Shown piece by piece: positions 26,806-35,572 of a stretch of 64,000 nt of DNA. Source of the stretch: Massilia pinisoli (lineage in GTDB: Bacteria; Pseudomonadota; Gammaproteobacteria; Burkholderiales; Burkholderiaceae_D). The first letter of the stretch is position 1. Each line of letters begins with the position of its first letter. Below the pieces are notes generated by a model. The model was given only the letters and a program-made list of their open reading frames with translations, did not search any database and had not been told where the DNA came from. Location of the stretch: contig NZ_JANUGW010000018.1 of assembly GCF_024753285.1 (NCBI RefSeq), forward strand, positions 62,001 through 126,000, given 5' to 3'. The position numbers were made by a program, and so were the translations under genes.

Positions 26806-28706
26806 AACGCGTCCTGATCGCCAAGGAATGGATCGGCATGCGGCCGTTCGTGTGGCTGCTGGCCGGCCTCGCGCTCGTCTCGCTGGCCGACATCGCCACG
26901 GGCACGCTGTATGCCCTGCATCGCGAGCACACGCTGTACGAAGGCAGGCACTGGGCGGCCGACGCGCTGCTGGTGCTGCTGCTGGCGTTCACGCTCGGCG
27001 CCAGCCTGATCGCGCGCGAACTCGAGGACAGCACGCTGGCTTTCCTGGACGGCCTGCCGCTGCGCCGGCGCGACGTGTTCCTCGCGAAGCTGGCCGTGGC
27101 CGGAGGTTGCCTGTCCGTGTTCGCGCTCGTCGAACCCGTGGCCGGATGGCTGCTGCACGTGGCATTGCGCCATTCCGTCGCGGAGGCCGTGACGGCGGGG
27201 ACGCTGGGTGCGCTCGCGTTGCGCAACGTCGTGCTGGTGGGCGCCGGGCTTGCTCTCGGCCTGCTGTGCGGCTTCGTGCGCAATCTGGCGTGGGCATTGT
27301 TCGCGATGGCGTTCGCGCTTGTCGTGATGCTGCGCAGCGCGTGGCCGCGCGTCGCCGCGGCCATCGATCCGACGGGGCTCGTCGCGGACGGCTGGGCCAC
27401 GCACGGTTTCGGCGGCGAGGCGGCGTGGACGGTGCTGGCCCTGACCTTGGCCTGTCTCGCGCTCGCGTATGCGTTGTTCGCGTACGCCGGCGGGGCCGCG
27501 CTGGCGCGCCTCGCCCGGTTCGCGGCGCGTCGCGGCGTCGTGCCCGTCGCGTATGCCTGCGCGATCGTGCTGCTGGCCATCGCCGCGTCCACGCAGCGCG
27601 ACGCGTCGAAGGGGGGCACCGGCACGGGACCTGGCGCCGCGGCGGTCCCCACGCACGCGCCCACGCGCGCGGGGGCGCGCAGCGGCGCGCACAAGGTCGC
27701 CACCGCGCACTACGTCTTCAACGTACCGGCCGGCATGGACGTCACGGACGCCGACCTGAAGGCGGCCGACGGGGCATTCGACACCGCGTGCAAGGCGCTG
27801 GGGCTGACCGTGCGTGGCATGGAGCGCATCGACGTCGACCTGTCGGGCAGCGTGGCCAACACGGACGGGCTGGCCGCGCACGACCGCATCCGCGTCAACG
27901 TTCATCCCGGCTGGGAAAACACGCTCGTCCACGAGACCGTGCACGCGCTCGCCGACCGCGTCGTCGGCCAGGCGCACCGGCAAGAGCTCGACCGGATGCG
28001 AGTGTTCAACGAAGGTCTGGCGCGCTGGGCGGAACCGACGCGGCGCGCATCGGCGCAGTGGCGTGGCGAGGAGGAGCTGGCCGTGGCGACCGTGTTCCGG
28101 CGGCGCCAGCTGAACCAGGACAATCTGCTCGACGGCGACGCCCTGGCGCGCGACTTCGATTGGGAACTCGTGTATCCGCTCGGCGCCCGGCTGGTCGAGG
28201 CACTCGTTGCGCGCTACGGCGACGACGCGCCCATGCGCGTGCTGGCGGTGATCGCCGGTTCCGCGTTCCCGCGCGACCTGAAGGGCTACGAGCTGTATCG
28301 CAGCGCGTTCCAGCTGGCCGGATTCGACATCAACCTCGTGCTCAACGACTATGCACTGGCGCTGCGCCGTCTCGACGCCAGGTACGGACAGGCCATCGAC
28401 GCGCTGCCGCGGCCGCGCGGCCTGCTCGTGCGCGATGGCGGACGCGCCGGCATCGCCGTGCAGTTCGACCGCCCGGCCGGCCAGGCACCGTCGTTGCGGG
28501 TACGGTTCCGGCCCCGCGACGACAGCGCGATGCACGAACTGGTCGTCGTCGACAGGTTCGACGTACGCGCCGGCCGCCCGGTCGCATGGGCACCCGCGGA
28601 CCAGGTCGTGGACGGCAAGCTGTGCTACCAGGTCGGCGTGGCGACGGGCTACGCCGTCATGTACGAGCCGTGGAGCTGCCTGCCGCTGCGTGACGCCGCC
28701 CGCTGA
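26802..28706 (+). CDS. ABC-2 type permease fused to a gluzincin-type metallopeptidase domain
   Basis: A 634-residue protein starting MKRVLIAKEWIGMRPFVWLL; the ATG overlaps the previous stop (ATGA). About six membrane segments fill residues 15-265 (with a conserved-looking RELEDSTLAFLDGLPLRRRDVFLAKL coupling loop). After a Gly/Ala/Pro linker comes a peptidase domain with H377-E378-T-V-H381 and E404 in NEGLARWAE, the full HExxH...E gluzincin set (spacing of 22). A beta-rich C-terminus follows. Likely an exporter half with its own protease. Confidence 0.82.
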   Translation: MKRVLIAKEWIGMRPFVWLLAGLALVSLADIATGTLYALHREHTLYEGRHWAADALLVLLLAFTLGASLIARELEDSTLAFLDGLPLRRRDVFLAKLAVAGGCLSVFALVEPVAGWLLHVALRHSVAEAVTAGTLGALALRNVVLVGAGLALGLLCGFVRNLAWALFAMAFALVVMLRSAWPRVAAAIDPTGLVADGWATHGFGGEAAWTVLALTLACLALAYALFAYAGGAALARLARFAARRGVVPVAYACAIVLLAIAASTQRDASKGGTGTGPGAAAVPTHAPTRAGARSGAHKVATAHYVFNVPAGMDVTDADLKAADGAFDTACKALGLTVRGMERIDVDLSGSVANTDGLAAHDRIRVNVHPGWENTLVHETVHALADRVVGQAHRQELDRMRVFNEGLARWAEPTRRASAQWRGEEELAVATVFRRRQLNQDNLLDGDALARDFDWELVYPLGARLVEALVARYGDDAPMRVLAVIAGSAFPRDLKGYELYRSAFQLAGFDINLVLNDYALALRRLDARYGQAIDALPRPRGLLVRDGGRAGIAVQFDRPAGQAPSLRVRFRPRDDSAMHELVVVDRFDVRAGRPVAWAPADQVVDGKLCYQVGVATGYAVMYEPWSCLPLRDAAR

Positions 28707-28721
28707 GCCGTTGCCGGCGCC

Positions 28722-29450
28722 TTAGTTGCGGGTCGGGCGGCCCGTCACCGCGGGCTCCGTCACGTCGCGGTCCAGCAGGCCGCGGTACAGCCAGCCCGCC
28801 AGCAGGCCGCCGACGATCGGCGCGATCCAGAACAGCCACAATTGCGCGAGCGCCCAGCCGCCGACGAACAGCGCCGGGCCCGTGCTGCGGGCCGGATTCA
28901 CCGACGTGTTGGTGACGGGGATGCTGACCAGGTGGACGAGCGTCAGCGCGAGGCCGATCGCGAGGCCGGCGAAGCCCACGGGCGCGCGGGTGTGCGTGGC
29001 GCCGAGGATGATCAGCACGAACATGAACGTCATGACCAGTTCCGTCACGACGGCCGATGTCAGCGAATAATTGCCTGGCGAGTGTTCGCCGTAGCCGTTC
29101 GAGGCGAAGCCGCCCGCGAGGTCGAAGCCGGGCTTGCCGCTGGCGATCAGGTACAGCACGCCCGCCGCCGCGATGGCGCCCAGCACCTGCACGACCACGT
29201 ACGGGACGATGTCGCGGGCAGGGAAGCGGCCGCCGGCCCACAGCCCGACGGTGACGGCCGGGTTGAAGTGGCCGCCCGAGATCGGGCCCAGCGCATACGC
29301 GCCCGTGAGGACGGTCAGGCCGAAGGCCAGCGACACGCCGGCGAGGCCGATGCCGACGCCGGGGAACGCGGCGGCCAGCACGGCGCTGCCGCAGCCGCCC
29401 AGCACGAGCCAGAAAGTGCCGATGAATTCGGCGATGCATTTACGGTACAT
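28722..29450 (-). CDS. aqpZ: Aquaporin Z
   Basis: A 242-residue inner-membrane water channel. Both pore motifs are intact: NPA at 63-65 (GGHFNPAVTVG) and 185-187 (NTSVNPARSTGPAL). The opening MYRKCIAEFIGTFWLVLGGCGSAVL is that of AqpZ. GGAGAACACC precedes the ATG at 29450. It lies downstream of icd on the same strand but is separated from it by a terminator and about 100 bp of AT-rich DNA, so it has its own promoter. Confidence 0.95.
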   Translation of the reverse strand: MYRKCIAEFIGTFWLVLGGCGSAVLAAAFPGVGIGLAGVSLAFGLTVLTGAYALGPISGGHFNPAVTVGLWAGGRFPARDIVPYVVVQVLGAIAAAGVLYLIASGKPGFDLAGGFASNGYGEHSPGNYSLTSAVVTELVMTFMFVLIILGATHTRAPVGFAGLAIGLALTLVHLVSIPVTNTSVNPARSTGPALFVGGWALAQLWLFWIAPIVGGLLAGWLYRGLLDRDVTEPAVTGRPTRN

Positions 29451-29553
29451 GGTGTTCTCCTGTCGCAGGCGCATGCAAACGACGTTGAATTTGCGGAAAC
29501 GTCAATATTGCATAACTGTATATCTTTTTCAATATTATGTTGATCATATAGGC

Positions 29554-29590
29554 GCAAAAAAACCCGGTCCGCTTGCGCGGTACCGGGTTA
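29554..29590 (-). terminator. Terminator of icd
   Basis: Read on the minus strand, a stem (AACCCGGTACCGC / GCGGACCGGGTT with one bulged base) is followed by seven T residues, about 35 bp after the icd stop. Confidence 0.88.
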
Positions 29591-29624
29591 TGCGAAGGAT
29601 GGCGCCGTGGGGCGCCGTCCCCAA

Positions 29625-31859
29625 TCAGGCGCCGACGCTGGCCAGTGCCTGGTTGAAGGTGGCGCTCGGACGCATCACGGCCTTGACCTTGGCGTTGTCC
29701 GGCTTGTAGTAGCCGCCGATGTCGGCCGGGCGGCCCTGGATCTCGAGCAGTTCCGACACGATCTTCTGCTCGTTCTCGGCCAGTTGCTTGGCGAGCGGCG
29801 CGAAGTAGGCGGCCAGTTCGGCGTCTTCCGTTTGCGCGGCCAGTTCCTGGGCCCAGTACATCGACAGGTAGAACTGGCTGCCGCGGTTGTCGAGTTCACC
29901 GGTCTTCGGCGACGGCGACTTGCGGTTGTCCAGCAGCTTGCCGGTGGCGGCGTCCAGCGTCCTGGCCAGCAGCTTGGCTTTCGCGTTGCCGGTCTTGAGG
30001 CCGAGGTCTTCGAAGCTCACGGCCAGCGCGAGGAATTCGCCCAGCGAGTCCCAGCGCAGGTGGTTTTCCTCGGTCAGCTGCTGCACGTGCTTCGGTGCCG
30101 AACCGCCGGCGCCCGTCTCGTACATGCCGCCGCCGGCCATCAGCGGGACGATCGACAGCATCTTGGCGCTGGTGCCCAGTTCCAGGATCGGGAACAGGTC
30201 GGTCAGGTAGTCGCGCAGGATGTTGCCGGTCACGGAGATGGTGTCCAGGCCGCGCCATGCGCGCTCCAGGCTGAAGCGCATCGCGCGCACCTGCGACATG
30301 ATCTGGATGTCCAGGCCCATCGTGTCGTGATCCTTCAGGTACGTCTTGACCTTCTTGATCAGTTCATTCTCGTGCGGACGGTACGGGTCGAGCCAGAACA
30401 CGGCCGGCATGCCCGAGTTGCGCGCGCGCGTGACGGCCAGCTTGACCCAGTCGCGGATCGGCGCGTCCTTCACCTGGCACATGCGCCAGATGTCGCCCTT
30501 CTCGACGTTCTGCGACAGCAGCACTTCACCCGTCGCCAGGTCGGTGATGTTGGCGACGCCGTCATGCTGCACTTCGAAGGTCTTGTCGTGCGAGCCGTAT
30601 TCCTCGGCCTGCTGGGCCATCAGGCCGACGTTCGGGACGGTGCCCATCGTGCGCGGGTCGAAGGCGCCATGCCATTTGCAGAAGTTGATGATCTCCTGGT
30701 AGATGCGGGCGAACGTCGATTCCGGGATCACGGCCTTGACTTCCTTCAGGCGGCCGTCGGCGCCGTACATCTTGCCGCCGGCGCGGATCATTGCCGGCAT
30801 CGATGCGTCGACGATCACGTCGTTCGGCGAGTGGAAGTTGGTGATGCCCTTGGCCGAGTCGACCATCGCCAGCGCCGGGCGGTGTTCCTGGCAGGCGTGG
30901 ATGTCGCGGATGATTTCTTCGCGCTGCGAATCCGGCAGCTTGGCGATCTTGTTGTACAGGTCGGCCATGCCGTTGTTGACGTTCACGCCGAGGCTGTCCA
31001 GCAGGGCGCCGTGCTTCTCGAACGCTTCCTTGTAGAAGGTGCGGACGCAGTGGCCGAACACGATCGGGTGCGACACCTTCATCATCGTCGCCTTCACGTG
31101 CAGCGAGAACATCACGCCGGTCTTGTGCGCGTCTTCGATCTGCTGTTCGTAGAACTCGAGCAGGGCCTTGCGGCTCATGAACATCGAGTCGATGATCTCG
31201 CCTTCCAGCAGGGAGACCTTCGGCTTCAGGACGATCGTCTCGCCGCTCTTCGTGACCAGTTCCATCTTGACGTCGCGCGCGCGGTCGAGCGTCATCGACT
31301 TTTCGCCGTGGTAGAAGTCGCCGTGCGTCATGTGCGACACGTGCGTGCGCGACGCCTGCGACCATTCGCCCATCGAGTGCGGGTTCTTGCGTGCGTATTC
31401 CTTGACGGCCTTCGGCGCGCGGCGGTCCGAGTTACCTTCGCGCAGCACCGGGTTCACTGCGGAACCGATGCACTTGCCGTAGCGGGCCTTGATCTCTTTG
31501 TCCTTGTCCGATTGCGGATCGGCCGGGTAGTCGGGGATGGCGTAGCCCTTGCCCTGCAGTTCCTTGATGGCCGCTTGCAGTTGGCCCACCGAGGCCGAGA
31601 TGTTCGGCAGCTTGATGATGTTCGCGTCCGGCTGCAGCGTCTTCTGGCCGAGTTCCGACAGGGCGTCCGGCACGCGCTGGTCCGCCGACAGGTACTCGGG
31701 GAAGAGGGCGAGGATACGCGCCGCGACGGAGATGTCGCTCTCTTCGATGTGGATGCCGGCAGGTTTGGCAAACGTCTCGACGACAGGCAGGAAGGCGTGG
31801 GTGGCCAGCAGGGGCGCCTCGTCGGTTAGGGTGTAGATGATGGTCTGATCACTGCTCAT
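29625..31859 (-). CDS. icd: NADP-dependent isocitrate dehydrogenase, monomeric type
   Basis: A 744-residue enzyme of the 80-kDa monomeric family (opening IIYTLTDEAPLLATHAFLPVV; ending YKPDNAKVKAVMRPSATFNQAL). It converts isocitrate to 2-oxoglutarate in the TCA cycle. Full length with no interruption. Single gene, with a 264-bp upstream gap that carries a strong palindrome (32016-32029) and a terminator downstream. Confidence 0.97.
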   Translation of the reverse strand: MSSDQTIIYTLTDEAPLLATHAFLPVVETFAKPAGIHIEESDISVAARILALFPEYLSADQRVPDALSELGQKTLQPDANIIKLPNISASVGQLQAAIKELQGKGYAIPDYPADPQSDKDKEIKARYGKCIGSAVNPVLREGNSDRRAPKAVKEYARKNPHSMGEWSQASRTHVSHMTHGDFYHGEKSMTLDRARDVKMELVTKSGETIVLKPKVSLLEGEIIDSMFMSRKALLEFYEQQIEDAHKTGVMFSLHVKATMMKVSHPIVFGHCVRTFYKEAFEKHGALLDSLGVNVNNGMADLYNKIAKLPDSQREEIIRDIHACQEHRPALAMVDSAKGITNFHSPNDVIVDASMPAMIRAGGKMYGADGRLKEVKAVIPESTFARIYQEIINFCKWHGAFDPRTMGTVPNVGLMAQQAEEYGSHDKTFEVQHDGVANITDLATGEVLLSQNVEKGDIWRMCQVKDAPIRDWVKLAVTRARNSGMPAVFWLDPYRPHENELIKKVKTYLKDHDTMGLDIQIMSQVRAMRFSLERAWRGLDTISVTGNILRDYLTDLFPILELGTSAKMLSIVPLMAGGGMYETGAGGSAPKHVQQLTEENHLRWDSLGEFLALAVSFEDLGLKTGNAKAKLLARTLDAATGKLLDNRKSPSPKTGELDNRGSQFYLSMYWAQELAAQTEDAELAAYFAPLAKQLAENEQKIVSELLEIQGRPADIGGYYKPDNAKVKAVMRPSATFNQALASVGA

Positions 31860-32015
31860 ACGCTTGTTCCTCGATGTGCGGGAAGGTTTCGAATACTAGT
31901 ACTAAAAAAACATCGGCTGTCCAGGCCACTGTGCCAGCGCGGTGAACAGATCGGGGGATCATACTCCGTCAAACGTCGATCCGGCAGCCTCGAACATGTG
32001 TTGCCACAAGACTAA

Positions 32016-32029
32016 GTCTTATATAAGAC
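32016..32029. promoter_or_regulatory. 14-bp perfect palindrome upstream of icd
   Basis: GTCTTATATAAGAC sits about 157 bp upstream of the icd start in a 264-bp gap. The only gene it can serve upstream is icd, since the gene on the other side ends there. Similar TTATATAA-centred sites occur upstream of central-metabolism genes in Betaproteobacteria as far as I remember; the regulator is not assigned here. Confidence 0.6.
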
Positions 32030-32123
32030 ATAGGACAGCCGCTATTATTGCACGACCTTGGCGGATCGGATAGTGGTAAACCCTTCCGCAATGCGGAACG
32101 GGTGACGCGGCGCAGCGTGGGCG

Positions 32124-32924
32124 CTACATCTGGCGGAACAGGTCGGCGTAGTTGCGGCTGACGACGAGCTGCTCGGCGCGGCCCTTCAATGTGACCAGCA
32201 GGCGGCCGCGGAAATCCGTGCGCGTGCCGGCCACGTGGCGCGCCGCGACGATCACGCTGCGGTGGATCTGCCAGAACTGCTGCGCGTCGAGCTGTTCGCG
32301 CAGCTGGCGCATCGGCGTGCGGATCAGATGCTCGCCGTCGGCGACGAACACGCTCGTGTACTTGTCGTTGCTCTGGAAGTAGATGACTTCGTCGATGGCG
32401 ATCAGCCGCGTCTCCTGGCCTTGCGCAGCGCGGATCCATTGCAGCGGCGCGGCAGCGGCAGGGGCGGGCGCGGCGGGCGGTGCGGATGCGACGCCCAGCT
32501 GGCGCAGCAGGCCGGCCAGCAGGTCCGCGGACGGGGCCGCCGGCGCCGGCGCGGCCAGCGTTTCCTTCAGGCGCTCGACCGTGCGCTGCAGCCGCTCCAG
32601 CCGGATGGGCTTCAGCAGATAGTCGAAGGCGGCGTGCTCGAACGCCTGCAGCGCGTACGCCTCGTGCGCCGTCGTGAACACGACCCGCGGCGCGCGCGCG
32701 TCGTCCGCCAGCCGGGCCGCGAGGTCGAGGCCGTTCAGGCCGGGCATCTGGATGTCGAGGAACACGACGTCGGGCGCCAGCTCGTCGACGAGGCGCAGCG
32801 CCTCGATGCCGTTGCCGGCGCGGCCCACGATGTGCAGGTCCGGCCACGCGAGCGCCAGTTGTTCCTCGAGGTAGGCCAGCAAATGCGGTTCGTCGTCGGC
32901 AAGCAGGGCGCGGATGGGTTCGAT
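32124..32924 (-). CDS. LytTR-family response regulator, apparent ATC start
   Basis: A 266-residue regulator: a receiver domain with acidic pocket D10-D11 (LLADDEPH) and phosphoacceptor D57 (FLDIQMPG), an Ala/Pro linker (about 120-145), and a LytTR DNA-binding domain (ETRLIAIDEVIYFQSNDKYT to the end). No ATG, GTG or TTG lies in frame before the receiver. The best start is ATC at 32924, with GAGGT six bases upstream. A TTG at 32882 would delete the acidic pocket. It follows its kinase gene by 20 bp. Confidence 0.85.
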   Translation of the reverse strand: MEPIRALLADDEPHLLAYLEEQLALAWPDLHIVGRAGNGIEALRLVDELAPDVVFLDIQMPGLNGLDLAARLADDARAPRVVFTTAHEAYALQAFEHAAFDYLLKPIRLERLQRTVERLKETLAAPAPAAPSADLLAGLLRQLGVASAPPAAPAPAAAAPLQWIRAAQGQETRLIAIDEVIYFQSNDKYTSVFVADGEHLIRTPMRQLREQLDAQQFWQIHRSVIVAARHVAGTRTDFRGRLLVTLKGRAEQLVVSRNYADLFRQM

Positions 32925-32944
32925 GGCGGCACCTCGAAATGAAA

Positions 32945-34057
32945 TTAGATCGGCAGGATCAGGCGCGATGTCACGCCCCCGTCTTGATTTTCGAGCAATT
33001 GTACTTGAGCACTATTTCCATGCAAGGTGCGCAGCCGCTCGCGCAGGTTCGACAATCCGACGCCGCCGCCCGGCCGCGGCGCCGCCGGCACGAGGCCGGC
33101 GCCGTCGTCGAGCACTTCCACGCACAGGCCCGCGTCCGTGCGACGCGCGCGCACGACGACGGTGCCGCCTTCGACTTTCGGCTCGATGCCGTGCATCACG
33201 GCGTTCTCGACGAGCGGCTGGATCAGCATCGGCGCGATGACGGCGTCGCGGCACGACGGCTCGACGTCGATGCAAAAGCGCAGCCGCGCGCCCATGCGTA
33301 CCGTCAGCAGGTCGAGATAGGCGCGTGCGAGGTCGACCTCGGCGCCCAGCGTCGCGTGTTCCGCGCGGCTGGCCGACAGGCTCGCGCGCAGGAAATCGAT
33401 CAGGCGCTCCAGCATGTGGCGGGCCCGGTCGGGGTCGGGGCCGATCAGGCTCACGACGTTGGCCAGCGTGTTGTACAGGAAGTGCGGCTCGATCTGGGCC
33501 TGCAGGGTGCGCAGCTGCGCTTCGGCCAGCAGGCGCGCGGCTTCCGCCACTTGCTCCTGCTGGCGCGCGGCATCGAGCTCGCGCGCGATGCGGCGCTCGC
33601 CGGCCGCCAGCACGGCCGCCATCAGCAGCGCGACGACGCCTGCGACCGACAGGTAGCGGGCCAGCACGCCCGTGTGCAGCAGCGCGTCGAACGTGCCGCT
33701 CCCGCCCTGCACGGCGTCCGTGATGACCAGGCCGAGGAGTGCGCAGCATCCCGTCAGCAGCAACCGGGCGGCGCGCATGGCCGGGCCGTTGCGGCCCGGC
33801 GCGATGCGGCTCAGGACGTGCATCATGCCGTGGATGAGGAAGCCGATGGTGTTCGAGGCCACCAGCATCTCCACCAGCAGCCACCCGAACGGCTTGCCGC
33901 TCCCGGACAGGTAGAGGATGCAGGCCAGCACGACGCCGACGATGGCGTCCCAGATGAGCGTGAAGCCGATGTCGCGCTGCGGCGATCTGGGCCAGCGCCG
34001 GAACGGCGGAAAGATTTCCAGCGGGTGTAGCGAGGGTCTGTCGGTAGCGTGCGGCAT
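32945..34057 (-). CDS. LytS-type sensor histidine kinase
   Basis: A 370-residue membrane kinase. Four hydrophobic segments (about 35-150), a coiled-coil-like stretch (AGERRIARELDAARQQEQV), the His-kinase domain with H192 in QIEPHFLYNTLANV, and an ATPase domain (MLIQPLVENAVMHGIEPK, DDGAGL, GGVGLSNLRERL). No separate periplasmic sensor domain is seen, so sensing is probably in the membrane segments. AAGGACATC precedes the ATG, 7 bp after the carotenoid oxygenase stop. Confidence 0.92.
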   Translation of the reverse strand: MPHATDRPSLHPLEIFPPFRRWPRSPQRDIGFTLIWDAIVGVVLACILYLSGSGKPFGWLLVEMLVASNTIGFLIHGMMHVLSRIAPGRNGPAMRAARLLLTGCCALLGLVITDAVQGGSGTFDALLHTGVLARYLSVAGVVALLMAAVLAAGERRIARELDAARQQEQVAEAARLLAEAQLRTLQAQIEPHFLYNTLANVVSLIGPDPDRARHMLERLIDFLRASLSASRAEHATLGAEVDLARAYLDLLTVRMGARLRFCIDVEPSCRDAVIAPMLIQPLVENAVMHGIEPKVEGGTVVVRARRTDAGLCVEVLDDGAGLVPAAPRPGGGVGLSNLRERLRTLHGNSAQVQLLENQDGGVTSRLILPI

Positions 34058-34064
34058 GATGTCC

Positions 34065-35564
34065 TTACGATTGAGCAGCCAAGAAATTACCATGGAAACA
34101 ATGCGGTGTGCGATAGGGCAGCCGCGCCAGCGCGACGGGACCCGCGTGCACGCGCGCGGCGTCGAACACCGTGAGCGCACTCGTGTTGGTCGTCGTGTCC
34201 TGCGCGACGCCGACGAGCCAGCCGTCCGTCTCGCGGCGCGCGCCCCGGCGCGGCACGAGCACGTGTTCTTCCGCGCGCCAGCCCGCGCCGAAGCGCCAGC
34301 TGTCCGCGCGGCCCGTGTCCGTGTCGACGACGTTCACGGTGTCCAGCGCGAGCGCCGTGTTGCGCGCATCGCTGGAGAGGACGGCGAGCCGGCCGTGGCG
34401 CCGGGCGACGACGTTTGGCATCACGCGGGGGAACTCGGCGCCGTCGAGCAATCGCGTCGTGCGCACGCGGCCCGTGGCGTGGTCGAGGGTGATGCGCGTG
34501 GCCGCATGCGCGGACGGGCGGTTCGCTTCGCGCTCGCCTTCCATCACGCGGCTCGTCGCGGCCAGCATGTCGCCGTCGTGCAGCACGAGGTCGAAGTGGG
34601 TGACGGCGCCGCCGGCGTCGTCCCACGCATTCCCGAAGTGGAAGACCATATGCGGCGGCAGTTCGTAGACGCGGCGGATCGTCAAGGTGTCCTTCGCGAC
34701 GACGACGACGCGCGCGCCGCGCGTGCTGCCTGCCCACACGTGACGCTCGGCCAGGCTCAGGTCCGCGTCCAGGGACACGTCGTACGGCGGGACGACGAAG
34801 ATCAGGTGACGCGCGCTGACGGCGAAATCGTGCAACAGCGCCAGTTGCGGTATCTCGGCGACACCCGCCTGCAGCACGTCGCCGTGTACGCCGATACGGT
34901 ACAGCGCAACCTTGTCGCCGCCGGGCAGGGCGCCGAAATTCCACAGGGTGCCGTCCGGCTCGATCTTCGGATGCGCGGAAAACGGCATCGCGGCGAGGTC
35001 GTCGCGCCACGTGTGGATGCCGACGGTGGCGAGCGTGTCCGGATCGATCTCCGTCGCGGACCCGCCTTCCCACAGCGCGTATAAACGATCGTTGAACGGC
35101 AGCAGGTTCGTGTTCGCCGTGTTCAGGCTGTCGTTGTCGCGGAAGCCCTTGCGGGCGATGTTCGTGCCGAACGCGGGATACAGGAATTGGCCAGCCGCCG
35201 ACTCGTCGAGGAATTTGCGGGTCTCCACGAAGCGGCCCTGGTGCGCCACGGTGCCGGCGCCAATGCGCCAAGCCTGGGCGTAGCCGTCGCCGTCGAACCA
35301 GTGGTGGTAGCGCTCGCCGCCCAGTTCGAAGCGGCCCGGCCCGTTGCGGAAGAACGTGCCTTGCAGCTCGGCCGGCATGCGGCCTTCGACGACGGCCAAC
35401 CCGTGCTGGTTGCCTTCCAGGTTCGCGTACACGCCAAGCTCCGGATCGCGGGCGAGGGCGGCGTGGAAGCGTTCATACGTCGTGTGCGCGTCGGCGCGGG
35501 CGAAGCCGGTGGCGCCGAGGGCGGCGAGGCCGATGCCCGCTTTGAGGAAATGGCGGCGTTGCAT
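34065..35564 (-). CDS. Exported carotenoid oxygenase family protein
   Basis: A 499-residue iron enzyme of the carotenoid cleavage dioxygenase (RPE65) family. The four iron-ligand histidines are in place: H198 (SAHPKIEPDG), H245 (LLHDFAV), H309 (MVFHFGNAWDD) and H491 near the end (PHCFHGNF). It begins with a TAT-type signal (QRRHFLKAGIGLAALGATG), so it should fold in the cytoplasm and act in the periplasm. GAGGTCCGCC precedes the ATG and overlaps the stop of the upstream gene. Substrate could be a carotenoid or a phenylpropanoid such as a stilbene. Confidence 0.93.
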   Translation of the reverse strand: MQRRHFLKAGIGLAALGATGFARADAHTTYERFHAALARDPELGVYANLEGNQHGLAVVEGRMPAELQGTFFRNGPGRFELGGERYHHWFDGDGYAQAWRIGAGTVAHQGRFVETRKFLDESAAGQFLYPAFGTNIARKGFRDNDSLNTANTNLLPFNDRLYALWEGGSATEIDPDTLATVGIHTWRDDLAAMPFSAHPKIEPDGTLWNFGALPGGDKVALYRIGVHGDVLQAGVAEIPQLALLHDFAVSARHLIFVVPPYDVSLDADLSLAERHVWAGSTRGARVVVVAKDTLTIRRVYELPPHMVFHFGNAWDDAGGAVTHFDLVLHDGDMLAATSRVMEGEREANRPSAHAATRITLDHATGRVRTTRLLDGAEFPRVMPNVVARRHGRLAVLSSDARNTALALDTVNVVDTDTGRADSWRFGAGWRAEEHVLVPRRGARRETDGWLVGVAQDTTTNTSALTVFDAARVHAGPVALARLPYRTPHCFHGNFLAAQS

Positions 35565-35572
35565 GGCGGACC

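Noticed and set aside
29607..31829. A 740-codon open frame on the plus strand opposite icd.
   Set aside because: It is the complement of the conserved icd gene and has an antisense-like composition. No ribosome site or domain supports it.
32124..32882. Response regulator read from TTG at 32882.
   Set aside because: It would remove the receiver's first strand and acidic pocket; the full domain is encoded in frame upstream.
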